Positions 54,353 through 62,743 of a DNA stretch of 64,000 nt are shown piece after piece. The DNA comes from Actinoplanes lutulentus (GTDB taxonomy: Bacteria; Actinomycetota; Actinomycetes; Mycobacteriales; Micromonosporaceae). The position numbers were made by a program, and so were the translations under genes. The DNA lies in assembly GCF_003259845.1 (NCBI RefSeq), contig NZ_QLMJ01000012.1, forward strand, positions 233,031-297,030. The letters run 5' to 3'. The notes beneath the pieces were generated by a model. It did no database searches, was not told where the DNA came from, and was given only the letters and a program-made list of their open reading frames with translations. Each line of letters opens with the position of its first letter. Position 1 is the stretch's first letter.

Positions 54353-55831
54353 ATGGAGGCCACGTTGGAGGGGTTCGCGTCCCCGCACCTGTTCTCCGGT
54401 TCCACACTCGACGCTTATACGTCGGGCGTGTGGCACGCGTCAGCACTGCTGGCCGACCGGGTGAAAACAGTGCGGCAGCCGTACTCCGGTGCTTCGGTCA
54501 CCGAACTTCAGGAACAGGTCGACGCTGTCGACCTGGACCGTCCGCTCGGTGACACCGGCGCCGCGTTGCACGAGGTCGCTCGGCTCTATCTGGACAACGC
54601 CATCTGGTTCCACGAGCCGACGTACGTAGCGCACCTGAACTGCCCCGTAGCCATCCCCGCCCTCAGCGCCGAGGTCCTGATCTCCGCGGTCAACTCCTCG
54701 GTGGACACCTGGGACCAGAGCGCGACCGGCACCCTGATCGAGCGCCGGCTCATCGACTGGACCGCCGGCCGCATCGGGTTCGGCCCGGGCGCCGACGGCA
54801 TCTTCACCAGCGGTGGCACCCAGTCGAACCTCCAGGCGATGCTGCTGGCCCGCGAGGAGGCCCTCGCCGTCGTCAGCGAGCCACGCGAGGTCGCGATCCC
54901 GCGCCTGCGGATCTTCGCGACCACCGAGAGCCACTTCAGCGTGGGTAAATCGGCCGGCATCCTCGGACTCGCCGCGGACGCCGTCGTCGCTGTCGCGACC
55001 GACGGCGACGGACGGATGGATCCAGGCGCGCTGGCTGCGGCTATTGATGGGGTACGCCGGGACGGCGGCATCCCGATGGCCGTAGTAGCCACCGCCGGCA
55101 CCACCGACCTCGGCCGGATCGACCCGGTCAAGGCGATCGGCCCGATCTGCGCGGAGCACGGCATCTGGTTCCACGTCGATGCCGCGTACGGATGTGGTCT
55201 GCTCGTCTCCACCCGTCGCCGGCACCTGCTCGAAGGCATCGAGCAGGCCGATTCGGTGACCGTCGATTACCACAAGAGCTTCTATCAGCCGGTCAGCTCC
55301 AGCGCCATCGTGGTCCGCCGGGGCGAGACGATGCGCCGGATCGCGGTGCACGCCGATTACCTGAACCCGCGTACCGCGACCGTGCCGAACCAGGTCGACA
55401 AGAGCCTGCAGACGACCCGGCGGTTCGACGCGCTCAAGCTCTGGATGACGCTGCGCACGATCGGTTCGGAGCAGATCGGCGACATGTTCGACACCGTGGT
55501 CGACCGGGCGCACGAGACCTGGGAACATCTGCTCACCGACCCGGACTTCGAGGTGCTGACCGAGCCGACGCTGAGCACGCTGCTCTTCCGGTTCCGGCCG
55601 GAGGGCCTGAGCGTCGAGGCCTGCGACGAGCTGATGCCACGGCTGCGGCAGGAGCTCTTCCGGGACGGCCAGGCGATCGTCGCCGGCACCACGGTCGGCG
55701 GGCACTACTGGCTGAAGTTCACGCTGCTCAACCCGAACACCACGATGGGCAATCTGAAGGACGTGCTGGACCTGATCCGGGGCATCGCGCACCGGCTCAC
55801 CAGCGAACCGACCGCGGCGGTGATGGCCTGA
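54353..55831 (+). CDS. desA: PLP-dependent lysine/diamine-precursor decarboxylase (DesA-like)
   Basis: A 492-aa group II decarboxylase that would make cadaverine (or a related diamine) for a hydroxamate siderophore. The PLP lysine is K308 in VDYHKSFYQPVSS; other motifs are FTSGGTQSNLQAMLLARE and WFHVDAAYGCGLL. The ATG at 54353 lies directly behind the iron box; a TTG at 54365 is preceded by GGAGG with ideal spacing and may be the real start, giving a 488-aa protein. First of five genes joined by stop-start overlaps. Confidence 0.9.
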   Translation: MEATLEGFASPHLFSGSTLDAYTSGVWHASALLADRVKTVRQPYSGASVTELQEQVDAVDLDRPLGDTGAALHEVARLYLDNAIWFHEPTYVAHLNCPVAIPALSAEVLISAVNSSVDTWDQSATGTLIERRLIDWTAGRIGFGPGADGIFTSGGTQSNLQAMLLAREEALAVVSEPREVAIPRLRIFATTESHFSVGKSAGILGLAADAVVAVATDGDGRMDPGALAAAIDGVRRDGGIPMAVVATAGTTDLGRIDPVKAIGPICAEHGIWFHVDAAYGCGLLVSTRRRHLLEGIEQADSVTVDYHKSFYQPVSSSAIVVRRGETMRRIAVHADYLNPRTATVPNQVDKSLQTTRRFDALKLWMTLRTIGSEQIGDMFDTVVDRAHETWEHLLTDPDFEVLTEPTLSTLLFRFRPEGLSVEACDELMPRLRQELFRDGQAIVAGTTVGGHYWLKFTLLNPNTTMGNLKDVLDLIRGIAHRLTSEPTAAVMA

Positions 55832-57117
55832 TGCGTACCTATGACTTCGTCGCTGTCGGCGTGGGACCGTTCAACCTGGGTCTGGCGGCGCTGACCGCCG
55901 ACCTGGCGGACGTGGACGGCGTCTTCCTGGAGCAGCGGCCCGAGTTCGACTGGCACCCGGGACTGATGCTCGAAGGCGTCACGATCCAGGTGCCGTTCAT
56001 GGCCGACCTGGTCACCATGGCCGACCCGACATCGCGGTTCTCGTTCCTCAACTACCTCAAGCAGGTGGGCCGGCTCTACCCGTTCTACATCCGGGAGAAC
56101 TGGTTCCCGCTGCGGGCCGAGTACAACGAGTACTGCAAGTGGGTCGCCCGGCAGCTGCCGTCGATCAAGTGGAACACCCGGGTCGACACCGTCACCCACG
56201 ACGGTGAGGCGTACGTCGTGCACACCGCCGGCGAGACGTACCGCACCCGCAAGCTGGTGCTCGGCATCGGCACCGAGCCACGCGTGCCGGCCGCCGTCGA
56301 CCAGGGGCCGTACGTGCACAGCGCCGACTACCTGCCGAACAAGCAGAAGCTGCAGGCCCTCGACTCGATCACGGTCGTCGGCAGCGGGCAGAGCGCGGCC
56401 GAGATCTACCTCGATCTGCTCAACGACATCGAGACGTACGGGTACCACCTGAGCTGGATCACCCGGTCGCCGCGGTACTTCCCGATGGAGTACACGAAGC
56501 TGACCCTGGAGATGACCTCGCCGGAGTACATCCGGTACCACCAGGCGCTGCCCATGGAGGTGCGTGACCGGCTCGGCCGCGAACAGCGTCACCTCTACAA
56601 GGGGATCAGCGCCGACCTGGTCGATGCCATCTACGACACGCTCTACGCCAAGAGTCTGCACGGGCAGGTCCCGACGACCCTGCTCACCAACACCGCCCTC
56701 GAAGGCGTGATCTGGGATGAGGCCGAGCAGCGTTACACCCTGGCGCTGCACCACGCCGAGCAGAACCGTTCGTTCACCGCCAAGACCCAGGGCCTGCTCC
56801 TGTCGACCGGGTACGCGCCCCGGGTGCCGTCCTTCCTGGAACCGGTCCGGGACCGCATCCGCTGGGACGCCCGGGGCCGCTTCGACGTCGCCGTCGACTA
56901 CGCGATTGACGTCACCGGCAACGAGGTGTTCGTGCAGAACGCCGAGGAGCACACGCACAGCGTCAACGCGCCCGACCTCGGTATGGGCCCGTACCGCAAC
57001 TCGGTGATCCTCAAGGGCATCACCGGACGCGAGATCTACCAGATCGAGCAATCGGTCGCCTTCCAGCAGTTCGGCGCCCCCACCGCCGACATCCCCCGTC
57101 AACTGGTGACCTCATGA
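55831..57117 (+). CDS. desB: Lysine/cadaverine N-monooxygenase (DesB-like)
   Basis: A 428-aa FAD/NADPH-dependent N-hydroxylating monooxygenase that converts the diamine to N-hydroxy-diamine. FAD motif GVGPFNLGLAAL at residues 10-21; substrate/FAD region FMADLVTMADPTSRFSFLNYL; NADPH motif VVGSGQSAAEIYLDLL about residue 185-200; C-terminal LSTGYAPRVPSFL, the ATG-type family motif. Full length for the family. The start overlaps the desA stop (TGATG), and its stop overlaps the next start (ATGA). Confidence 0.95.
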   Translation: MRTYDFVAVGVGPFNLGLAALTADLADVDGVFLEQRPEFDWHPGLMLEGVTIQVPFMADLVTMADPTSRFSFLNYLKQVGRLYPFYIRENWFPLRAEYNEYCKWVARQLPSIKWNTRVDTVTHDGEAYVVHTAGETYRTRKLVLGIGTEPRVPAAVDQGPYVHSADYLPNKQKLQALDSITVVGSGQSAAEIYLDLLNDIETYGYHLSWITRSPRYFPMEYTKLTLEMTSPEYIRYHQALPMEVRDRLGREQRHLYKGISADLVDAIYDTLYAKSLHGQVPTTLLTNTALEGVIWDEAEQRYTLALHHAEQNRSFTAKTQGLLLSTGYAPRVPSFLEPVRDRIRWDARGRFDVAVDYAIDVTGNEVFVQNAEEHTHSVNAPDLGMGPYRNSVILKGITGREIYQIEQSVAFQQFGAPTADIPRQLVTS

Positions 57118-59327
57118 ACCTCGTACCCCTGGATCTTGATCGTGATCTGGACCTTCTGCACACGTGGGTGACCCATCCCCGGTCCCATTACTGGGGCCTG
57201 CAGGGTGCGACGCCCGCGCGAGTGCGCGAGGAGTACCAGAAGATCGCCGGCAACCCGCACCACCACGCGTGGCTCGGGTACGACGACGACGGCACGCCGC
57301 TGTTCCTCGCCGAGACCTACGAGCCGGCGCACAGCGAGCTGGCGTCGCACTACGACGTGCGTCCCGGTGATCTCGGGATGCACGTGCTGGTGGCGCCGCC
57401 TGCGCCTGACCTTTCACCCAAGCGGTCCGGGCTCACGTCGGCCGTGTTCCGCGCGGTGATGGACTTCTGCTTCGCCGACTCGAAGGTCGACCGCGTCGTC
57501 GTCGAGCCGGACGTGCGCAACGAGGCGATCGCCCGGAAGAACGCCGAGGCCGGCTTCGTCGAGGAGCGGCACATCGAGCTGCACGACAAGACGGCCCGGC
57601 TGAGTTTCTGCACCCGGGCCGCGTACGAGATGAGCGTGCCGCACCTGAACCCGGCGGCGTTCGAGATCGCCAACCGGCAGCTGATCGCGAAGGCCATCGC
57701 GGAGTTCAGTCACGAGCGGCTGATCGCGCCGGTCTCCCTCGGTGACGATCGCTATGAATTCGGGCAGATTGCCTTTACGGCGCGTCGGCTCCCGATGGAG
57801 CACTGGATCGTCGACCCGGCATCGCTGGCGTCGGACGGCTCGCTCGACGCGCTCGACTTCATCTCCGGGCTTCGCGAGACCCTGGGCATCCCGACGCAGC
57901 TTCTCGGCACGTACCTCGAGGAGATCTCCGCGACGCTGGCCGGCACCGCCTGGAAGCTGACCCACCGGCGGGAGACCGCCGACGAGCTCGTGCACGCCGA
58001 CTTCCAGACGATCGAGTCGGCGATGACCGAGGGCCACCCCGGCTTCGTGGCAAACAACGGCCGGATCGGTTTCGGTCTGAAGGACCACGCGGCCTTCGCG
58101 CCGGAGGCCGGCAAACCGGTGCGGTTGCGCTGGGTCGCGGTGCTCAAGAGCGAGAGCATCTTTGTGTACGACGGCGACGAGCGCGCTCACTATCTGGCGG
58201 AGTTCGGCGACACCCTTGATCACTACGAGCGTCAGCTGCGCTCGCGCGGGCTGAACCCGGACGACTACCGCTATCTCCCCGTGCACCCGTGGCAGTGGGA
58301 GCACAAGCTCGCCGTCACCTTCGCTGCCGAGGTGGCTCGCCGCGCGATCGTCCCGCTCGACGAGAGCGCTGATCGTTATCGGGCACAGCAGTCGATCCGG
58401 ACGTTCTTCAACATCGACCGGCCGGACCGGCACTATGTGAAGACCGCGATCGCCGTGCAGAACATGGGCTTCATGCGCGGGCTGTCGCCGAAGTACATGC
58501 AGGCCACGCCGCCGATCAACCAGTGGGTCGCGGACGTCGTGAACGGCGACGAGGAGCTGCGTGCCTGCGGCTTCGGCGTGCTGCGTGAGCTCGCCGCCAC
58601 CGGGTATGTCGGGGACGCCTATCACCGGACGGGCACGCCTAGTGCGTACACAAAAATGCTTGCCGCGCTCTGGCGTGAGAGTCCGATTCCGATGCTCGCC
58701 GAAGGCGAGCGTCTCGCCACCATGGCGAGCCTGGTGCACCGCGACCGGGACGGAAACGCCCTGGCCACCGCGCTGATCCGGGAGTCCGGCGTGAGCGCCG
58801 CGGAGTGGGTGGCGACGTACTTCCGCGCTTACCTGCGTCCGATTGTGCACTGTCTGCTCCAGCATGATCTGGCCTTCATGCCGCACGGCGAGAACCTGAT
58901 CCTGGTGCTGGAGAACCACGTGCCGACCCGGGTGTTCATGAAGGACATCGGCGAGGAGGTGGCGGTCATGAACGACCAGCCGCTGCCCGGCGAGGTCGAG
59001 CGGATCCGCATGATCACCTCGGTCGAGCTGAAGGAGCTGGCGCTCTTCACCGACGTCTTCGACGGGTACCTGCGGCACCTCGCCGGCATCCTCGACACCG
59101 ACGGCGTGCTGCCGTGGGCCGACTTCTGGGCGCTCGCCGGCGACTGCGTCCGCGAGCACGCGAAGGACCACCCGGCGATCGCCACCCGGCTCGACCTGCT
59201 GCGGCCGACGTTCGCGCACTCCTGCCTGAACCGGCTCCAGCTGCGCAACACCCTGCAGATGGTGGACATCGCCGACCAGGAGAGCTCGCTGATCTACGCG
59301 GGTGAGCTGGAGAATCCGATCGCCTGA
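57114..59327 (+). CDS. desCD: DesC-DesD fusion: acyltransferase plus NIS siderophore synthetase
   Basis: A 737-aa two-domain enzyme. Residues about 1-175 form a GNAT of the IucB/DesC type (LLHTWVTHPRSHYWGLQ, GDLGMHVLVAPP, VVVEPDVRNEAIARKNAEAGF), which acylates N-hydroxycadaverine. Residues about 180-737 are an IucA/IucC-type NIS synthetase (GHPGFVANNGRIGFG, YLPVHPWQWEHKL, QQSIRTFFN, LMPHGENLILVLENH with variations), which adenylates succinyl units and joins them. In Streptomyces these are separate genes, desC and desD. No frameshift or internal stop separates the parts, so this is a genuine fusion. Translationally coupled at both ends. Confidence 0.93.
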   Translation: MNLVPLDLDRDLDLLHTWVTHPRSHYWGLQGATPARVREEYQKIAGNPHHHAWLGYDDDGTPLFLAETYEPAHSELASHYDVRPGDLGMHVLVAPPAPDLSPKRSGLTSAVFRAVMDFCFADSKVDRVVVEPDVRNEAIARKNAEAGFVEERHIELHDKTARLSFCTRAAYEMSVPHLNPAAFEIANRQLIAKAIAEFSHERLIAPVSLGDDRYEFGQIAFTARRLPMEHWIVDPASLASDGSLDALDFISGLRETLGIPTQLLGTYLEEISATLAGTAWKLTHRRETADELVHADFQTIESAMTEGHPGFVANNGRIGFGLKDHAAFAPEAGKPVRLRWVAVLKSESIFVYDGDERAHYLAEFGDTLDHYERQLRSRGLNPDDYRYLPVHPWQWEHKLAVTFAAEVARRAIVPLDESADRYRAQQSIRTFFNIDRPDRHYVKTAIAVQNMGFMRGLSPKYMQATPPINQWVADVVNGDEELRACGFGVLRELAATGYVGDAYHRTGTPSAYTKMLAALWRESPIPMLAEGERLATMASLVHRDRDGNALATALIRESGVSAAEWVATYFRAYLRPIVHCLLQHDLAFMPHGENLILVLENHVPTRVFMKDIGEEVAVMNDQPLPGEVERIRMITSVELKELALFTDVFDGYLRHLAGILDTDGVLPWADFWALAGDCVREHAKDHPAIATRLDLLRPTFAHSCLNRLQLRNTLQMVDIADQESSLIYAGELENPIA

Positions 59328-61189
59328 TGAAGGTCTATCGCGACGATTACGGCATCCCGCACCTGCAAGCCGGCTCGGTTCTCGAACTGGCCTACTTGCA
59401 GGGGCGGGTGACCGCTTCTGATCGGGGCCAGCAGGTGCTGGTGGAGCGGCTTCGCTCAGAGGGGCGACTGGCGTCGGTCATGGGCGCTGACGAGGTGGAG
59501 TGGGACGTTTTCGCGCGTCGTGCGCGTTTGGACGACACGGCTCGGCGGTGTTATGCCGCGCTTTCCTCCGAGACGCGCGGTTTTTTCGATGCTTATGCGG
59601 ATGGCGTCCGATCGACCGGTATCGAGTGGCAGCCCTGGTCGTCGCTCGGCGTCTTCCAGGTCCAGCACATCCTTTTCGGGACATTTCCCAATAAGATGTG
59701 GCGGGCGCACGTCGAGCGCACCCTCGGACCCTCCGCTGTGGAGTGGTTCGCCATCGAGGGACCGAACGGCTCCGGCAGCAACGCCTGGGCGCTGCCGTTC
59801 CACGTCGCCGGCGACCCGCACCGGCTCCTCGAACTCCCCGGCGTCTACCAGCAGATTCGCCTCGCCTGCCCGGAATTCGACGTCGCCGGGCTGACCTTCC
59901 CCGGCGTACCCGGCGTGCAGCATTTCGGCCACGCCGGCTCGGTCGCCTGGGCGATCACCAACGCGATGGCCGATTACCAAGATCTCTACATCGAAGAACT
60001 TCGCGCGACCGAAGCGGGGGTCGAGGCCCGCGGCGCGGCCGGCTGGGAGCCGGTCCTCACCCTTCAAGAGACCGTTTTTGTACGCGACGCCGACCCGATA
60101 GTGGTCGACATCATCGAGACGGCTCGTGGCCCGGTGATCTCCAGTCCCGATAGTCCGGTTCTCAGTCTGCGGACTCCGGCGCGGGTCGGCTCGGACCTCG
60201 GGTTCGACGCGCTGCTGCCGCTGATGCGGGCCACCACCGCTGACGAGGTGGCCGACGCGCTCGCCGGTTGGGTCGAGCCGGTCAACAGTGTGCTGATCGC
60301 CGACGACACCGGACGGGTCGTGCAGCTCGCGGCCGGGCGAGTGCCGGTGCGTGACGATCGCAATCGCTGGGTGCCGGTGCCCGCCTGGGATCCGGCTTTC
60401 GCCTGGCGGCCGGGGTGGGCGCCGATGACGCGTACCGAAGTCGCCTCAGCGGTAAACGCCAACGACCGCCGCACCGACTCGGAAGCGCACGGCATCGACT
60501 TCGCCCCGCCCGCCCGGGCCGCGCGGATCCGCACGCTGCTCGACGCGGGTGTGCCGTCCGCCCTGATCCACATGGACACCTCGATGGCGGCGGACTCCGA
60601 GGAGGCCGGCCGGCACGAGGCGTGGCGTTCGTCGGTGGCCCGGGCGCTCTGGGAGCTCCCGTCGCTCAAGCCGCTTTTCGAGGAGCCCGGGTACGACCCG
60701 CTCTTCACCCCGTGGATCGACCCGCGAGGCCGGATCGGGCACTCGCTGGACGGGGTGCTTCTCGGCCTGGGCCTGGACCCCTCTGACCTGGTGGATCCCG
60801 CTGTCGTGGGCGGCGCTGAAACGTGGGGCTCGCGGCACCTGCTGTATCCGATCACGCTGTCCGGATTGGACATCGAGTTCCCACGCGTCGAGCTGTCCGG
60901 CTCGCGTGACTGCGTGCTGAACACGTCCAGCGTCACCGGCGTGAGCGACCTCTGCGTGCGGGGGCCGGTAGCCCGTTACATCTGGGACCTGAACGATCGG
61001 CAGCGCAGCCGCTGGGTCGTACCCTTCGGCGCCCATGGCGACCCGGAGTCGCCGCACTTCCTGGACCAGCTGCCGCTCTGGGCGTCCGGATCCCTGGTAC
61101 CGCTGACAACCGACTGGGACAGTCTCGTGCTGGACCGCTCTGTTCTGGACCGCTTTGTTCTGGACCGCTCTGTTCTGGAGGAATCATGA
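59327..61189 (+). CDS. Penicillin-acylase-family Ntn hydrolase (DesG-like), no signal peptide
   Basis: A 620-aa homologue of penicillin amidase. It starts directly with KVYRDDYGIPHLQA, the sequence that in secreted relatives follows the signal peptide. The predicted self-cleavage site is before Ser151 (GSGSNAWALP), giving a short alpha and a long beta chain. Other motifs: WAITNAMADYQDLY, ETARGPVISS, VEPVNSVLIADDTG. Streptomyces desferrioxamine clusters can include such a gene (desG). It may trim or exchange acyl groups on the siderophore, but direct evidence is lacking. The C-terminus carries VLDRS repeats. Coupled to its neighbours by TGATG and ATGA overlaps. Confidence 0.88.
   Translation: MKVYRDDYGIPHLQAGSVLELAYLQGRVTASDRGQQVLVERLRSEGRLASVMGADEVEWDVFARRARLDDTARRCYAALSSETRGFFDAYADGVRSTGIEWQPWSSLGVFQVQHILFGTFPNKMWRAHVERTLGPSAVEWFAIEGPNGSGSNAWALPFHVAGDPHRLLELPGVYQQIRLACPEFDVAGLTFPGVPGVQHFGHAGSVAWAITNAMADYQDLYIEELRATEAGVEARGAAGWEPVLTLQETVFVRDADPIVVDIIETARGPVISSPDSPVLSLRTPARVGSDLGFDALLPLMRATTADEVADALAGWVEPVNSVLIADDTGRVVQLAAGRVPVRDDRNRWVPVPAWDPAFAWRPGWAPMTRTEVASAVNANDRRTDSEAHGIDFAPPARAARIRTLLDAGVPSALIHMDTSMAADSEEAGRHEAWRSSVARALWELPSLKPLFEEPGYDPLFTPWIDPRGRIGHSLDGVLLGLGLDPSDLVDPAVVGGAETWGSRHLLYPITLSGLDIEFPRVELSGSRDCVLNTSSVTGVSDLCVRGPVARYIWDLNDRQRSRWVVPFGAHGDPESPHFLDQLPLWASGSLVPLTTDWDSLVLDRSVLDRFVLDRSVLEES
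61127..61180 (+). repeat. 15-bp tandem repeat at the C-terminus of the acylase homologue
   Basis: Three full copies and one partial copy of a 15-bp unit (GTTCTGGACCGCTCT) encoding VLDRS. The partial copy merges into GGAGG, which serves as ribosome site of the next gene. Confidence 0.85.
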
Positions 61190-61737
61190 TCGTCTTCTCG
61201 GAGAAGCTGCCCGGCCTGGGCGAACTGATCATGATCCCGCTGAACCCGTCCGCGCACGCCGCACTGGTCCACAGCTGGGTGACCAAGCCCCGCAACCAGT
61301 ACTGGGGCATGACCTCCCACTCGGTCGAGGACGTCGAGGAGATCTACGCCTTCGTCGACACCCTGGAGACCCACCACGCCTACCTGCTGCTGCTGGACGA
61401 CGGCCCGATCGGCATCTTCCAGACATACGACCCGGAGCACGATCCGGTGGGCGAGCTCTACGATGTCCAACCCGGCGACTTCGGCCTGCACCTGCTCCTG
61501 GACGCCGGCGACCGAGACCTCCCCCACGTGACGAGCGCCGTCTTCCCGGCGCTGCTGCGCTACCTCTTCACCACCCCGTCCCACCAGCGAATCATCGCCG
61601 AACCCGACATCCGCAACACCAAGATGATCGCCCGCCTCCAGCGCCACGGCTTCACCCTGGGCCCCGAAATCAACATGGGCCACAAGCAGGCCCAGCTAAC
61701 CCTCCTAACCCGACCCACCTCCACAACCCACCCGTAG
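61186..61737 (+). CDS. Second DesC/IucB-like GNAT acyltransferase
   Basis: A 183-aa acyltransferase clearly related to the N-terminal domain of the DesC-DesD fusion: LVHSWVTKPRNQYWGMT against LHTWVTHPRSHYWG, GDFGLHLLLDA against GDLGMHVLVAP, and IIAEPDIRNTKMIARLQRHGF against VVVEPDVRNEAIARKNAEAGF. It should also acylate an N-hydroxy-amine, perhaps with a different acyl-CoA. GGAGG lies 5 nt before the ATG, which overlaps the previous stop (ATGA). It ends the operon; no siderophore exporter, receptor or ferric reductase is seen in the window. Confidence 0.9.
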   Translation: MIVFSEKLPGLGELIMIPLNPSAHAALVHSWVTKPRNQYWGMTSHSVEDVEEIYAFVDTLETHHAYLLLLDDGPIGIFQTYDPEHDPVGELYDVQPGDFGLHLLLDAGDRDLPHVTSAVFPALLRYLFTTPSHQRIIAEPDIRNTKMIARLQRHGFTLGPEINMGHKQAQLTLLTRPTSTTHP

Positions 61738-61830
61738 CCCACCCCACCGCCCCAAGCCCCACCCACCGTGCCGTGCTCCACCCGCCGGTCTGGGCCGTGT
61801 TCCACCCACCGCTCCTTGCTCCACCCACCG

Positions 61831-61965
61831 TGCCGCACCGACCGGGCCGTGCCGCACCGACCGGGCCGTGCCGCACCGACCGGGCCGTGCCGCACCGGGC
61901 CGGGCCGCACCGACCGGGCCGTGCCGCACCGGGCCGGGCCGCACCGACCGGGCCGTGCCGTGCCG
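61831..61965. repeat. 19-bp tandem array
   Basis: Three exact copies of GTGCCGCACCGACCGGGCC from 61831, then several shortened or diverged copies. There is no unique spacer, so it is not a CRISPR. Confidence 0.85.
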
Positions 61966-62150
61966 TACCCGCCGTGCCGAGCCGAATCATGCCGTGCCGA
62001 CCGGCGCCTGGCCGGCAGGGGTGCGTCGGGCCTGGCAGGGGCGCTCGTCACCTCCCCGCGTCTCACCGGGCTGGGCCGTACCAGTTGGTCACCGTTCCTG
62101 CCACCCGGCTGTCCCCTGTGAATAGCCGCCTGCCGCTCCAGGGCTCGTGG

Positions 62151-62202
62151 AGATCTTGTGAGGTTTTGCCGGCACCACAGCCGCAAACTCACGACTTTTG
62201 GT
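62151..62202. repeat. Dispersed palindromic element, copy 1
   Basis: Left arm GATCTTGTGAGG intact, centre GCCGGCACCACAGCCG, right arm CTCACGACTT degenerate. Confidence 0.65.
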
Positions 62203-62233
62203 AGGGGCGGCAAGCGTGTGCGGGTGCCCGCCC

Positions 62234-62281
62234 AGATCTTGTGAGTTTGCGCCAGCACCGCAGCCGAAAGCTCACAAGATC
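62234..62281. repeat. Dispersed palindromic element, copy 2 (best preserved)
   Basis: GATCTTGTGAG and CTCACAAGATC pair perfectly over 11 bp around GCGCCAGCACCGCAGCCG. I take it as the reference copy. Confidence 0.78.
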
Positions 62282-62422
62282 CCGGGGAGCAGAAGGGCGA
62301 CGGCCGCGCGGCGGCGTGTGTCTGGCGCCGCGAGCTGTTGCCGCCATCCGCTCGCCTGCCCGGGGCACGCTGCGATCTCGGCTGACCGGGCGCGCTGCGA
62401 TCTCGGCTGACTGGGCGCGCTG

Positions 62423-62465
62423 AGATCTTGTGAGGTTGTGCCGTCATGTCAGCCAGAACCGCACG
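62423..62465. repeat. Dispersed palindromic element, copy 3 (half)
   Basis: Left arm GATCTTGTGAGG and centre TGCCGTCATGTCAGCC are intact; the right arm is degraded. Confidence 0.55.
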
Positions 62466-62506
62466 GGTTTCGGTGGGGGCGGCGAGCTCCCGCGTGATCT
62501 TGCCTG

Positions 62507-62553
62507 GATCTTGTGAGGTTGTGCCGTTGAGGCAGCCGAAAGCGCACAAGATT
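62507..62553. repeat. Dispersed palindromic element, copy 4
   Basis: GATCTTGTGAGG left arm, centre TGCCGTTGAGGCAGCCG, right arm GCGCACAAGATT with two changes from the reference. Confidence 0.7.
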
Positions 62554-62743
62554 TCGCGAGCGGCGAGCGGCGAGCGGCGGGCGGGCGGCGAGCGGCGAGC
62601 GGCGGGCGGCGGTTGGCAGGTGGTGGTCAGTGGGCTGTGGTGGGGGCCATAGTCCGGCGGGGGCGGGAGTTGGGGTTATCCACAGTGGGTGGTTGTCCAC
62701 AGGGGGGTCGGCGGGCGGGGGTGGGGTTGGGCAGGGTGCCGGG

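Larger units (their letters stand above)
61738..62743. other. Gene-free low-complexity region
   Basis: About 1 kb without a credible gene. It holds a His/Pro-type C-rich tract, a 19-bp tandem array, four copies of a ~48-nt imperfect palindrome and a GAGCGGC/GGGCGGC simple repeat near 62555-62610. Frames that cross it are low-complexity artefacts of base composition. Confidence 0.7.
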
